In this document: positions 41,526 to 50,651 of the stretch, in pieces
How positions within the stretch are numbered: position 1 is the first letter of the stretch
Layout: each line of letters starts with the position of its first letter
From: Actinoplanes siamensis
GTDB taxonomy: Bacteria; Actinomycetota; Actinomycetes; Mycobacteriales; Micromonosporaceae
NCBI RefSeq assembly: GCF_016862395.1
Contig: NZ_BOMW01000044.1
Span: 1-64,000 of the forward strand
Direction: 5' to 3'
DNA: 64,000 nt
The notes under the pieces: generated by a model
Told to the model about the DNA's origin: nothing
Seen by the model: only the letters and a program-made list of their open reading frames with translations
Database searches by the model: none
Program-made: the position numbers and the translations under genes

Positions 41526-43076
41526 TCAGCCGTTGAGCGCCGAGTTGCGCAGATCGCGGAAGCCGGTGAACGACTCCAGGTCGCCCACCGTCCAGCCGTC
41601 CAGGTCGTATTCGCTGAGGCAGTCGTCCACGAAGGCCTTGTACCGGTCGAGATCACCGCTGGCCAGCTGGGCGGAGAAGAGTTCGACCCGGGTGCTCTCG
41701 TGGTTGCCGGCATAGTTGCGCTCGTACAATTCGTGGCGGCCCCCGAACTCGGTGCCGACCGCGTCCCACAGCATCTTCATCACCTTGACCCGCTCCTGTG
41801 CGGGCACGCCGTTGGAGCCCCGCACGAACCGCTCCAGGTACGGCCGGATCTCGGGATTGCGGAAGTCGTCGGCGCTGGAGTTGAGGTAGATCAAGCCGCT
41901 CGCCACGTCCTGCATCGCGATCTCCCGGATGCGCGGGTACGCGATCTGCATGAACCACCGGTAGGCCAGGCCGTACTGCGGGTTGGGCAGCACCGCGCCG
42001 TTGCGCCACGGCACCGGATTGCGGGCGGCGGCGTCGGACAGCGCCCAGAACACGTTGCGCCAGGCGAGCACCTCGCCGAGCCGGCTCTGCACACCACGGA
42101 AGTCCCGCGTGCCGGTCAGCTCCAGCGCTTTGGCGAGCAGCCCGGCCAGGAATTCGATCTTCACCGCCAGGCGGGTGCAGCCCTGGAAGGTGAACCGCTC
42201 CAGGAAACCCGAGCGTGCGCTGAACGACTGCACCTTCGGCACGTCGCCGTAGATGAAGACGTTCTCCCAGGGGATCAGGACCTCGTCGAGCACCAGGATG
42301 GCGTCGTTCTCGTCCAGGCGCGACGAGAGCGGGTAGTCGAACGGGCTGCCCATCACCGCCGCCGAGGCGGAGTACGACGTGCGGCAGATCAGCTTCATGC
42401 CGGGCGCGTCCATGGGGACGGTGGCGACCAGGGCGAAGCGGCGGTCCTTGATCGGCAGGCCGTGGTGCGCGATGAAGTTGTAGTGCGTCATCGCGGAGCC
42501 GGTGGCCACGACCTTAGCCCCGCTCACCACGACGCCCGCGTCGGTCTCCCGCTCCACGTGGATGAAGACGTCCGCCACCTTCTCCGGTGGCAGGCCGCGG
42601 TCCACCGGCGGGTGCACGATCGCGTGGTTCCAGTACAGCACCTGCTCCTGCGACCGCGCGTACCAGCGCCGGGCGTTGTCCGCGAAGGGGGCGTAGAAGT
42701 CGGCGTTCGCCCCGAGGGTGCCGAGGAAGGACGCCTTGTAGTCGGGACTGCGCCCCATCCAGCCGTAGCCCAGCCGGGCCCAGGCCGCGATGGCCTGCTG
42801 ATCGGCGACCAGGTCCGCCGCGCTGCGCGGCGTTCTGAAGAACCGGTGGGTGTACCCGTCGCTCCCCGTGTCGGTCGCCGTCGTGAGCACGTCCCGGTGC
42901 CGCGGGTCGTGCAGCGCGTCGTAGAGGCGGGCGAGCATGCGCACGGGGTTGTGGAACGCCGGGTGCCGCGTCACGTCCTTGACCCGTTCGCCGTACAGGA
43001 AGATCTCCCTGCCGTCACGCAGGCTCTCCACGTATTCGTCCCCGGTCAGCGGACGTGTCTTCGGGCGGTCGGTCAC
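41526..43076 (-). CDS. HpaB-type FADH2-dependent aromatic hydroxylase
   Basis: A 516-residue protein of the 4-hydroxyphenylacetate 3-monooxygenase oxygenase-component family. RPLTGDEYVESLRDGREIFLYGERVKDVT opens it, HAIVHPPVDRG and SGAKVVATGSAMTHYNFIAHH form the flavin/substrate site, and VRGSNGVPAQERVKVMKMLWDAVGTEFGGRHELYERNYAGN closes it. It adds an ortho-hydroxyl to a phenol; in C-1027 biosynthesis the homologue SgcC acts on a carrier-bound beta-tyrosine. Here it is the last gene of the operon with an adenylation-PCP protein, so a carrier-bound phenol is a likely substrate. The flavin reductase partner is not in the window. Start GTG 43076 follows AAGGAG. Confidence 0.9.
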   Translation of the reverse strand: MTDRPKTRPLTGDEYVESLRDGREIFLYGERVKDVTRHPAFHNPVRMLARLYDALHDPRHRDVLTTATDTGSDGYTHRFFRTPRSAADLVADQQAIAAWARLGYGWMGRSPDYKASFLGTLGANADFYAPFADNARRWYARSQEQVLYWNHAIVHPPVDRGLPPEKVADVFIHVERETDAGVVVSGAKVVATGSAMTHYNFIAHHGLPIKDRRFALVATVPMDAPGMKLICRTSYSASAAVMGSPFDYPLSSRLDENDAILVLDEVLIPWENVFIYGDVPKVQSFSARSGFLERFTFQGCTRLAVKIEFLAGLLAKALELTGTRDFRGVQSRLGEVLAWRNVFWALSDAAARNPVPWRNGAVLPNPQYGLAYRWFMQIAYPRIREIAMQDVASGLIYLNSSADDFRNPEIRPYLERFVRGSNGVPAQERVKVMKMLWDAVGTEFGGRHELYERNYAGNHESTRVELFSAQLASGDLDRYKAFVDDCLSEYDLDGWTVGDLESFTGFRDLRNSALNG

Positions 43077-43172
43077 GCGATCACGCTCCTTGCCGTCGCC
43101 GCATGGGCGACACGGTGGGTCAGTGGCGAACAATCGAGGCGGCACGGCTTACCCCGCACGCCCGCCTCGGCC

Positions 43173-44912
43173 TCACGGCGCGGTCGTCCGCGCCTCGAGC
43201 AGCTTGTCCAGTTCGGCGACGGTGGGAGCGTCGAAGATGTCGGCCACGCCCACCTCGGCCAGAAGCTCGCTCCGGATCCGCCCCACCAGGCGCAGCGCCA
43301 GCAGCGACTGGCCGTCGAGGTCGAAGAAACTGTCGGTCAGGCCGACCGCGTCCGCCTGCAGCACCTCGGCGAACAGGTCGCACAGCACGCGCTGGCGGTC
43401 GGTGACCGGCGGCCGGTACGGGGCCCGCCGGCCGGTGTCCGGCGCCGGCAGCGCACGGCGGTCCAGCTTGCCGTTCGGCGTCAGCGGCAGCCGGTCCAGC
43501 ACCACGACGTCGGCCGGGACCATGTAGGACGGCAGGTGCTCCCGGGTCCGGGCCAGCAGGGCGTCCACGTCGACCGGGCCCGCGGCGACCACGTACGCGA
43601 CCAGCCGCCGCTCCCCCGCCGTGCCCTCGCGGGCGGTCACCACGACGTCGGACAACCCGGGTTGGCCACCCAGCACGTTCTCCACCTCGGCCGGCTCCAC
43701 CCGGAATCCCCGGATCTTGACCTGCTCGGTGGCTCGCCCGGCATGGTCGATCAGGCCGTCCGCCGTCCACCGGGCCAGGTCGCCGGTGCGGTACATCCGT
43801 GCGTCACCGCCGGCGAACGGGTCCGGCAGGAAGCGCTGGGCCGTCAGGTCGGGACGGCTCGGATACCCGATCGCGAGCCGTCCACCGCCGAGGTAGAGGT
43901 CACCCACGACGTCCTTGCCGACCGGCCGCAGCCGGTCGTCGAGGATGTACGCGCGCACATCCCGCAGCGGGCGGCCCACCGGCACGGTGGCCCCGGGCGG
44001 ATCCGTCATCGGCCAGCTCGTCGCGAAGGAGGACGCCTCCGTGGCGCCGTACATGGCCCGCACCACCAGTCCCGGGCAGGCGGCGAGCACGCGCCGCACG
44101 GCGGACGCCGAGATCGTGTCCCCGCCGGTCAGCACCTCCCGCGCCCCGGCGAAGCAGGCGGGCGCCTCGTCGGCCAGCACCCGGAAGTGGCCGGCGGTCA
44201 CGTGCAGCGCGGTGACGCCGTGGCGTTCGATCAGCCGGCGCAGGGCCGGGCCGTCGGCCACGCCCGGTGGCGCCAGGACGACGGTGCCGCCACGCAGCAG
44301 GGGTACCCACAGCTCGTAGGTGGAGACGCCGAACGCGTGCGGCGCCATCATCAGCACCCGGTCGTGGTTGCCGCCGTCCCAGCACGGGTCGAGCGCCAGC
44401 CCGAGGACGCCGCGGTGGCTGACCAGGACACCCAGCGGCGTGCCCTCGGAACCGGAGGTGTACATGACGTAGGCCGCGTCGTGTGGCCGGGCCGGGCTCG
44501 GCTCGTCCAGGGGACGGCAGTCGTCGAGTCCCGGGCCGACCGGCACGACGTGCCTCACGCGCGGCAGCTCGCCGGGGTCCTGATCGGCGTCCGACAGCAG
44601 GATCGTCGCCGCGGCGTCGTCAAGCACCTGCTGCCGGCGCGGCGGCGGATAGGCGTCATGAACCGGCAGGTAACAGCCGCCGGCACGGACGACGGCCAGG
44701 ATCGCGACGACCAGGTCGGGCGAGCGCCGCATGAGGACGGCCGCGACGTCGCCGGGGCGCAACCCGCGGTCGCGCAGCCGGCCCGCCAGCCGACCGGCCC
44801 GCTCGTCCAGGTCCCGGTACGTGAGCCGCCGATCACCGGACACCACCGCGACGGCGTGCGGGTCTCGCCGGACCCGCGCGCGAAAGCACTGGTCGATGGA
44901 TTCGAACTGCAT
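43173..44912 (-). CDS. NRPS adenylation-PCP didomain with altered substrate pocket
   Basis: A 579-residue didomain. The A domain spans residues 10-490: A3 is YTSGSEGTPLG (151-161, with Glu and Leu where Thr and Lys are usual), A5 AMYGATEAS, A7 YRTGDLARW, A10 NGKLDRRAL with its catalytic lysine. The PCP follows: FFDLDGQSLLAL, phosphopantetheine serine Ser536. In A4, FGVS (194-197) replaces FDxS: the Asp that binds the alpha-amino group is Gly195, so an alpha-amino acid is unlikely and a keto, hydroxy, beta-amino or aryl acid is expected. A rough pocket read is G-V-Y-G-L-G-M-S-F-K. There is no C domain in cis; the free-standing C protein at 24025 may be its partner. Confidence 0.9.
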   Translation of the reverse strand: MQFESIDQCFRARVRRDPHAVAVVSGDRRLTYRDLDERAGRLAGRLRDRGLRPGDVAAVLMRRSPDLVVAILAVVRAGGCYLPVHDAYPPPRRQQVLDDAAATILLSDADQDPGELPRVRHVVPVGPGLDDCRPLDEPSPARPHDAAYVMYTSGSEGTPLGVLVSHRGVLGLALDPCWDGGNHDRVLMMAPHAFGVSTYELWVPLLRGGTVVLAPPGVADGPALRRLIERHGVTALHVTAGHFRVLADEAPACFAGAREVLTGGDTISASAVRRVLAACPGLVVRAMYGATEASSFATSWPMTDPPGATVPVGRPLRDVRAYILDDRLRPVGKDVVGDLYLGGGRLAIGYPSRPDLTAQRFLPDPFAGGDARMYRTGDLARWTADGLIDHAGRATEQVKIRGFRVEPAEVENVLGGQPGLSDVVVTAREGTAGERRLVAYVVAAGPVDVDALLARTREHLPSYMVPADVVVLDRLPLTPNGKLDRRALPAPDTGRRAPYRPPVTDRQRVLCDLFAEVLQADAVGLTDSFFDLDGQSLLALRLVGRIRSELLAEVGVADIFDAPTVAELDKLLEARTTAP

Positions 44913-44950
44913 GACCTACTCCTTCCAGGTACGGTCGCCGGTCCCCGGCG

Positions 44951-46606
44951 TCAGCGGCCGGCGATCAGCTCGCTCAGGAACCCGGCGACCACATCGCGGG
45001 AGACCTTGCAGTCGAGCAGGAGCACCCCGGGGCAGCCACGCGCCGACCAGGACCGTACGACCCGTAGATCCGCGATCTCGCGGACCGTCTGGGCGGCCGC
45101 GCCGAGGGCCCGTGCGATGCCGGCGAAGTCGGTGTCCGCGAAGGACGCGGTCCGCAGGTCGGCGCCCCGTGGCCCGTACATGTGGACCTCGAAGCCGAAA
45201 GCGGCGTCGTCGTAGACGACGACGAGCGCGGATGCGCCGGTACGGACGAGCGTCTCCAGTTCGGGCAGGCCCATCAGGGCGCCTCCGTCGCCTACGGCGG
45301 CGACGGTGAGGCGGTCGGGGCGGCCGGCGGCCGCGCCAACCGCGCCGGCGAGGCCCAGTCCGATGGTCTGGAAGGCCGCTCCCATGAACGCCAGCCCGGC
45401 CGGGTCGGGCACCGGCCAGTGGCGGATCGGCCATTCGATGAACTGGCCGCCGTCCAGCACCACGGTCCGCTCCACCGGCAGCAGGCGGGCGAGCGCCGCG
45501 GTCAGGGTGCGCGGGTCGATCCGTCCGTCGGCGCGGCCGTCGTCGTCGGGATGCTGCCCGGCGGGCGGATCCTTCCGGCTCGCCAGTGAGTCGCGCCAGT
45601 GGCAGGCCGGGACGCCCCGGGCGTCCAGTTCGTCGCGCAGCGCGCTGGCGGCCGCCGCCGCGTCGGCCCGCACGGTCAGGTCTGCCCGTGCCGGCGGGTC
45701 ACCCGCGGCGGTGTTGACCTGCACCAGCGTCGCGGCGGGATGCACCAGCAGGCCGTGGTGCAGGGTGAACGGGTCCAGGCTGGCGCCGAAGGCGATGATC
45801 AGGTCGGCGTCACGGATCAGCTCCGCCGCCGCCGGCGGGGCGAATCCGCCGAAGACGCCCAGGCACCAGGGGTGGCCGGCGAACAGGCCGCTGGCCATGA
45901 CCGTGGTCGCGTACAGCGCGCCGAGCCTCTCGCCCAGGTCCAGGATGGCTTTGGTGGCGCCGCCGCGCCACGCCCCGGCGCCGGCCAGCAGCACCGGCCG
46001 GCGGGCGAGGGCGATGGCGTCGGCGACCGCCGCCAGCTCCGGACCGGCCACCGTCTCGTGACCGCCCGGCGCCGTCAGCTCGCCGGCCGGCGCGACGTCG
46101 GCGGGCGCGGCATCGGGCACGTCCGCCGCGACGATCTCGCCGGGCACGCACAGCACGACCGGACGGCTGCCGGCGCGCGCCAGGCGCAGCGCGGCGGCGA
46201 CGGTCCGCATCGCCGACGCGGGGTCCGTGATCCGCAGGACCCGGGCGCCCAGGGAGGCGGCGAAGGCGGCCTGGTCCACGTCATGGGGACGGCGACCGGC
46301 CAGCGGGGCGTCGCCGCACACCACGAGTGCGCCGCTGCCGTGCTTGACCGCCTCGGCCAGTGCGGTCGCCGCGTTCGTCAGGCCGGCGCCGTGCGACGTG
46401 GTGCATATCGCCACTTCGCCGCTGACCCGGTGGTACGCGTCCGCCATGGCCATGGCGCCGGCCTCGTGCCGGGCCGGCACGTACCGGATCCCGGCGCGGG
46501 TCAGGCCGGCGACGGTGAGGATGTTGCCTCCGCCCACCAGGCCGAACGCGTATCGCACACCCGAGCGGGCCAGCGTGCCGCCGATGGCGTCGGGAAATGC
46601 CGTCAT
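44951..46606 (-). CDS. Thiamine diphosphate-dependent enzyme (acetolactate synthase-like)
   Basis: A 551-residue three-domain ThDP enzyme. GIRYVPARHEAGAMAMADAYHRVSG near residue 40 has the catalytic glutamate that activates ThDP, the middle FAD/regulatory-type domain reads RPVLLAGAGAWRGGATKAI, and AAVGDGGALMGLPELETLVR with VVVYDDAAFG is the ThDP-Mg motif (GDG, with Asp-Asp in place of Asn-Asn). It makes or breaks a C-C bond next to a carbonyl, by decarboxylating an alpha-keto acid and passing the acyl anion to an acceptor. It stands between the MppJ-like methyltransferase and the A-PCP protein, so an arylpyruvate is the suggested substrate. Simple acetolactate synthesis or sugar branching are alternatives. 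Confidence 0.85.
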   Translation of the reverse strand: MTAFPDAIGGTLARSGVRYAFGLVGGGNILTVAGLTRAGIRYVPARHEAGAMAMADAYHRVSGEVAICTTSHGAGLTNAATALAEAVKHGSGALVVCGDAPLAGRRPHDVDQAAFAASLGARVLRITDPASAMRTVAAALRLARAGSRPVVLCVPGEIVAADVPDAAPADVAPAGELTAPGGHETVAGPELAAVADAIALARRPVLLAGAGAWRGGATKAILDLGERLGALYATTVMASGLFAGHPWCLGVFGGFAPPAAAELIRDADLIIAFGASLDPFTLHHGLLVHPAATLVQVNTAAGDPPARADLTVRADAAAAASALRDELDARGVPACHWRDSLASRKDPPAGQHPDDDGRADGRIDPRTLTAALARLLPVERTVVLDGGQFIEWPIRHWPVPDPAGLAFMGAAFQTIGLGLAGAVGAAAGRPDRLTVAAVGDGGALMGLPELETLVRTGASALVVVYDDAAFGFEVHMYGPRGADLRTASFADTDFAGIARALGAAAQTVREIADLRVVRSWSARGCPGVLLLDCKVSRDVVAGFLSELIAGR

Positions 46607-46659
46607 GGTCACTCCTCGTGTCGTCCGGCCGTGCCCGTGTCCCGCCGCGCCGGGCCGGC

Positions 46660-47712
46660 TCAGGCCAACTCGAAGATCACTTCGCCGACGGTCATGTCGA
46701 TCCGGTTGGTGCGCAGCAACTGCCACCCGCCCTCGTCGAACACGCTCTCCCACTCCGCGACGGTGGGCAGCGAGATGCCCATCAGGTCGTGGCCCAGCTC
46801 GAACCCCACCACGAAGATCGGCAGGTCGGCGTCGGCGACACCCTCGGTGCGGGTGGCGTCGCCGAGAAGCAGCCGGCGCGCCGCCGGGAAGCATTCCCGC
46901 AGCCGTCGCAGCGTGGCCACGCACCGGTCCTTGGGCCAGAAGTCGTGGCCCATCATGAAGCAGGTCAGCAGTTCGACCTCGTCGAACTCGGGGCGGCGCC
47001 GCAGTTGCAGAACGTCGCCCTCGAGGAACGTCGCGCGCTGCGCCAGGCCGGCCGCCTCGGCGTCACTGCGCGCGTCCACCAACGCCGGGCGCGCGATGTC
47101 GACACCGATGCCACGCGCTCCCGGGAAACGACGCAACAGGTCCAGCACCCGACCGCCGCTACCGCAGCCGAGATCGGCCACCACGCCGATGTCGCCGTCG
47201 ATGCGGTCCAGGGCGGCACGGAAGGTGCTCTCGTAGCAGAGTTCGTTGATCTCCCGGCACGCGTACGCGATCGCCGCCGCGTCGCGCCGGTAGTAGGAGC
47301 CGGTACGGTTCGCCTTGACCAGCGCGTTCGGCATGGCCTGGAACAGTTCCGCGCTGCCACGGGACAGCCAGTGGAAGAACGACTTCATCCGGTACGCCTC
47401 GGCGGAGTGGTCGGACAGCGTGATCACCGTGCCGGTGCGGCGCACCAGGTCCACCGACGCCAGCGCACGGCACAGTCCGACGGTCGACGTCGCGTCCAGG
47501 CCGTGCGCAGCCGCGTAGACGACGGCGTCCACCTCGCCGGTCTCCATGAGCTCGTCCAGGAGGCCGATCTCCCAGGCCGCCGCGACGGCCCACGACGCGA
47601 CAGCGGAGTTGAAGATCGAGGTGACGTGCGGACTGGCGGCGCCACCGCTGGCGCCGGCGGGGGAGGCCGGTCCGCCGGTCCGGGGTCGCCGTCGCGTGGC
47701 CGAGGTTGTCAT
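46660..47712 (-). CDS. MppJ/SgvM-like iron-containing alpha-keto acid C-methyltransferase
   Basis: A 350-residue methyltransferase with an N-terminal helical dimerisation region (HVTSIFNSAVASWAVAAAWE) and SAM motif VVADLGCGSGGRVLDLLRRF near residue 183. Two GHD motifs (MMGHDFWP and ELGHDLMG) place His256, Asp257 and His308 just as I recall the iron ligands of MppJ, the phenylpyruvate beta-methyltransferase, with the same 52-residue spacing. MppJ-type enzymes chelate the alpha-keto acid on iron and methylate the beta carbon. It is the first gene of a four-gene leftward operon, with GGAGG before the ATG at 47712. With the chorismate mutase it suggests a beta-methyl arylpyruvate unit. An O-methyltransferase is the main alternative. 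Confidence 0.78.
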   Translation of the reverse strand: MTTSATRRRPRTGGPASPAGASGGAASPHVTSIFNSAVASWAVAAAWEIGLLDELMETGEVDAVVYAAAHGLDATSTVGLCRALASVDLVRRTGTVITLSDHSAEAYRMKSFFHWLSRGSAELFQAMPNALVKANRTGSYYRRDAAAIAYACREINELCYESTFRAALDRIDGDIGVVADLGCGSGGRVLDLLRRFPGARGIGVDIARPALVDARSDAEAAGLAQRATFLEGDVLQLRRRPEFDEVELLTCFMMGHDFWPKDRCVATLRRLRECFPAARRLLLGDATRTEGVADADLPIFVVGFELGHDLMGISLPTVAEWESVFDEGGWQLLRTNRIDMTVGEVIFELA

Positions 47713-47923
47713 GGGTCGTCCTCCGAGATCGATGGCCCGTACTGCGCACCATCCTGGGAGACGCCGGTTCGGCCACGCACCTCCACAAATGCTCTTCCCC
47801 CTGGCCACAAGCCCGCTGAGGTGCGCATCCTCAGAGATGGAGCGCCTCGGGCCGCCGATGACAATGAGTCGGACATCGTCCCCGCCGCTGGCACAGCGGA
47901 TTCTCGAACGAGAGGCGAGGCCC

Positions 47924-49321
47924 ATGAGAGCGCACTCGACCGTCGCACCGAGCCTCGTGCCGCGTACCGATCCGCATGCGGCGCGGCGGATTCTCGAATC
48001 CCTCACGGCGCGCCCCGCGCTCGCCGCCGACGTGCCGGACTGGCTGGCCGACCATGCCCGCCGGCACACGTTCCGTGTCGAACGCGTCCCGTTCGAGGCC
48101 CTCGACCATTGGCACTTCGACGCCGTGACCGGCAATCTGCGACACCGCAGCGGGCGTTTCTTCACGGTGGAGGGGCTGCACGTCGAGGCGGAGGGGCCCC
48201 CGGTCGCGGCGCCACGGACCTGGCGGCAGCCGATCATCGTGCAGCCCGAGGTGGGCATCCTCGGCATCCTGGCCAAGGAGTTCGACGGCGTTCTGCATTT
48301 CCTGATGCAGGCGAAGATGGAGCCGGGCAACCCGAATCTGGTCCAGCTCTCCCCCACCGTGCAGGCCACCCGGAGCAACTACAGCCGGGTGCACGCCGGC
48401 GCCGGCGTGCGCTATCTCGAATACTTCCGCTCACCGGGACACAACACGGTGATGGTCGACGTGCTGCAGTCCGAGCAGGGGGCGTGGTTCTACCGCAAAG
48501 TCAACCGCAACATGATCGTCGAGACCCGCGACGACGTGCCGCTGCACGAGGACTTCCGCTGGCTGACCCTCGCGGAGATCGGCGCGCTGCTGCGCCGGGA
48601 CCTGGTCGTCAACATGGATGCCCGGACCGTGCTGGCCTGCGCCCCGCTGGCCGGCGACGAGTCCGCCGCCCTGCATCGCGACGCCGACCTGATGTCCTGG
48701 TTCGTCGCCGAGCGCTCCGGACATCGCCTGGTGGCGCGCTTGATCCCGCTCGCCGACACGACGGACTGGACACGGGACGACACCACCATCCGGCACGTGC
48801 CCGACCGGCACTTCCAGGTCGTGGCGGTGCGGGTCGAGGCGGGCAGCCGCGAGGCGCCCCGCTGGACGCAACCCCTGTTGGAGCCGCTGGACCGCGGCGT
48901 GGTGGCGTTCGTCATGCGCCGGTTCAGCGGCGTGCCGCATCTGCTGGTCACAGTACGGGTGGAAGCCGGCTTCCTGAACACCGTCGAGCTGGGGCCGACG
49001 GTGCAGTGCGTGCCGAGGGACGCCGACGGGTCCGGGGTGCTCCGCTCCCCGTTCCTCGACCTGGTGCTGCACGCCCCGGCGGACCGCATCCGGTACTCCG
49101 CCACGCACTCGGAGGAGGGCGGCCGGTTCCTCAACGCCGAGAACCGGTATCTCATCGTCGAGGCCGACGCGACAGAGGCGCCGGCCCGGCCCCCGGCCCA
49201 TCACTTCTGGGTGACGCCGGGCCAGCTGCGGTCGCTGGTCCGGCACGGCAACTACGTCAACATGCAGGCGCGGAGCCTGCTCGCCGCGATCAACTCCGGC
49301 GCCGTGGACCTGCAGAACTAG
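47924..49321 (+). CDS. NDP-hexose 2,3-dehydratase
   Basis: A 465-residue enzyme made of two related halves, as in EvaA/TylX3/Gra-Orf27: the repeat unit shows as LHFLMQAKMEPGNPNLVQLSPTVQATRSNY near residue 110 and HLLVTVRVEAGFLNTVELGPTVQCVPRD near residue 340, each with the EPGN/EAGF-VELGPTVQ signature. It removes water from dTDP-4-keto-6-deoxyglucose to give the 3,4-diketo-2,6-dideoxy sugar, the entry to all 2-deoxy sugars. It heads the deoxysugar cassette and is divergent from the MppJ-like operon. The ATG at 47924 follows GAGG; in-frame ATGs at 47837 and 47858 are also possible but would add non-homologous residues. Confidence 0.92.
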   Translation: MRAHSTVAPSLVPRTDPHAARRILESLTARPALAADVPDWLADHARRHTFRVERVPFEALDHWHFDAVTGNLRHRSGRFFTVEGLHVEAEGPPVAAPRTWRQPIIVQPEVGILGILAKEFDGVLHFLMQAKMEPGNPNLVQLSPTVQATRSNYSRVHAGAGVRYLEYFRSPGHNTVMVDVLQSEQGAWFYRKVNRNMIVETRDDVPLHEDFRWLTLAEIGALLRRDLVVNMDARTVLACAPLAGDESAALHRDADLMSWFVAERSGHRLVARLIPLADTTDWTRDDTTIRHVPDRHFQVVAVRVEAGSREAPRWTQPLLEPLDRGVVAFVMRRFSGVPHLLVTVRVEAGFLNTVELGPTVQCVPRDADGSGVLRSPFLDLVLHAPADRIRYSATHSEEGGRFLNAENRYLIVEADATEAPARPPAHHFWVTPGQLRSLVRHGNYVNMQARSLLAAINSGAVDLQN

Positions 49322-49379
49322 CGGCGGCCGGTGTCGCGTACGAATCGCTCCCTTCGAGACCGGAAGGCTTCTGCGCTCT

Positions 49380-50651
49380 ATGTCAGACACACCGATCCCG
49401 GCAGCGGCCGGCACCCTGCACGCCGCTCTCACCCCCGCGGGCGCCGCTCTGCTCGACCTGCTGACCGGACACCTGCCCGGCGTCCACAACGCCGCGGACC
49501 ACTGCAATCGCACCGGAACCTTCCCGGGCGACGTCTTCAAGGCGTTCGGCGAGAGCGGCGTCCTGGGCGCCACCGTGCCTCGCCGGCTCGGCGGCCTGGG
49601 CCTGGACCGCCTGTACGACGTGGCCACCGCCCTGCTGACCGTGGCCGAGGTGGACGCCTCGACCGCGCTGGCCCTGCACGCCCAGTTCAGCCGCGGACTC
49701 ACCTTCACCTACGAGTGGCTGCACGGTGAGCCGCACGCCCGGCAGCTCGCCGAGCGGGTCCTGCGCGCGATGGCGCTGGGCGACCCGGTCAGTGGCGGTG
49801 TCAAGGAGCATCCGTCCGCGGTCACGACCATCACGCCGGACGGTCATGGCGGCTGGCGGCTCAACGGCCGCACCACGATGGTGACGATGGCGCCCGTCGC
49901 CAAGCACATCATCACGGTGGCGCAGACCCGCGGTGACGGTTGTCCGGTCCGGCTCGCCACGGTGCTGGTGTCACCGGACAACCCCGGCGTGACGGTGCTG
50001 GACAACTGGGACGGCCTGGGCATGCGGGCGTCCGGCACGGTGGACGTGCTCTACGAGGACGCCGGCGTCCCCGGCGCGGACGTACTGGTCCGCGGCGCGG
50101 TCGGCGCGCAGCACGACGGAGCCCTGGCGGGGCAGACCGTCAGCTCGATCACCATGCTCGGCATCTACCTCGGCGTCGCCCAGGCCGCCCGGGACTGGGC
50201 CGTGCGGCACGTGGCCCGGGGCGGGCAGGCACCCCCGGCCGCGGTGCGCCCGCTGGTCGCAGAGATCGACGCACGTCTTTACATGCTGCGTGCCACGGCC
50301 GGCAGCGCGTTGCTGAACGCCGACACGGCGGCGCAGGAGATCACCGACGTGGCGGTGCGCGGCCGCTCGATGATGGTGCCGTTCCAGTACGCCAAGTTGA
50401 TGGTCAACCGGCACGCGCCCGCGCTCGTCGACGACTGTCTGACCCTCGTCGGCGGCGCGACCTACTCCGCGGGGCACCCGCTGGCCAGGATGCTGCGCGA
50501 CATCCGCGCCAACAATTTCATGCAGCCCTACAACTACATCGACGGAGTCGAGTTCCTCAGCGCGCACGCGCTGGACCTGCCCTACGACAGCAACTACATC
50601 AGCGCCCGTGCGGCACGGTCGCTGCGATCGGAGAGGAGCGGCCCGCGGTGA
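49380..50651 (+). CDS. Amino-sugar N-oxygenase (nitrososynthase), acyl-CoA dehydrogenase fold
   Basis: A 423-residue flavoenzyme of the DnmZ/KijD3/EvdC/RubN8 type. Diagnostic segments are NRTGTFPGDVFKAFGESGVLGATVPRRLGGLG, DRLYDVATALL, FSRGLTFTYEWLHG, SMAP-like TMAPVAKHI, LDNWDGLGMRASGTVDVLYED and TVSSITMLGIYLGVAQAARDWAV. With reduced flavin and oxygen it oxidises the 3-amine of a TDP-3-amino-3-C-methyl sugar to hydroxylamine and nitroso; the nitro sugar arises later. Its place beside the 3-aminotransferase and 3-C-methyltransferase genes gives the function strong support. Its stop overlaps the GTG of the aminotransferase gene by four bases. Confidence 0.9.
   Translation: MSDTPIPAAAGTLHAALTPAGAALLDLLTGHLPGVHNAADHCNRTGTFPGDVFKAFGESGVLGATVPRRLGGLGLDRLYDVATALLTVAEVDASTALALHAQFSRGLTFTYEWLHGEPHARQLAERVLRAMALGDPVSGGVKEHPSAVTTITPDGHGGWRLNGRTTMVTMAPVAKHIITVAQTRGDGCPVRLATVLVSPDNPGVTVLDNWDGLGMRASGTVDVLYEDAGVPGADVLVRGAVGAQHDGALAGQTVSSITMLGIYLGVAQAARDWAVRHVARGGQAPPAAVRPLVAEIDARLYMLRATAGSALLNADTAAQEITDVAVRGRSMMVPFQYAKLMVNRHAPALVDDCLTLVGGATYSAGHPLARMLRDIRANNFMQPYNYIDGVEFLSAHALDLPYDSNYISARAARSLRSERSGPR

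Noticed and set aside
24601..44830. Further TACGT-containing sites as extra copies of the shared operator
   Set aside because: The ones I noticed (for example near 24,607 and 44,818) lie inside genes, lack TTGACA at the right distance and lack the ACGTACA extension.
41700..45215. A 1171-codon rightward frame opposite the HpaB-like and A-PCP genes
   Set aside because: It is antisense to two genes with clear catalytic motifs, and its composition (Arg, Gly, His, Gln) is typical of a complementary-strand shadow at very high GC.
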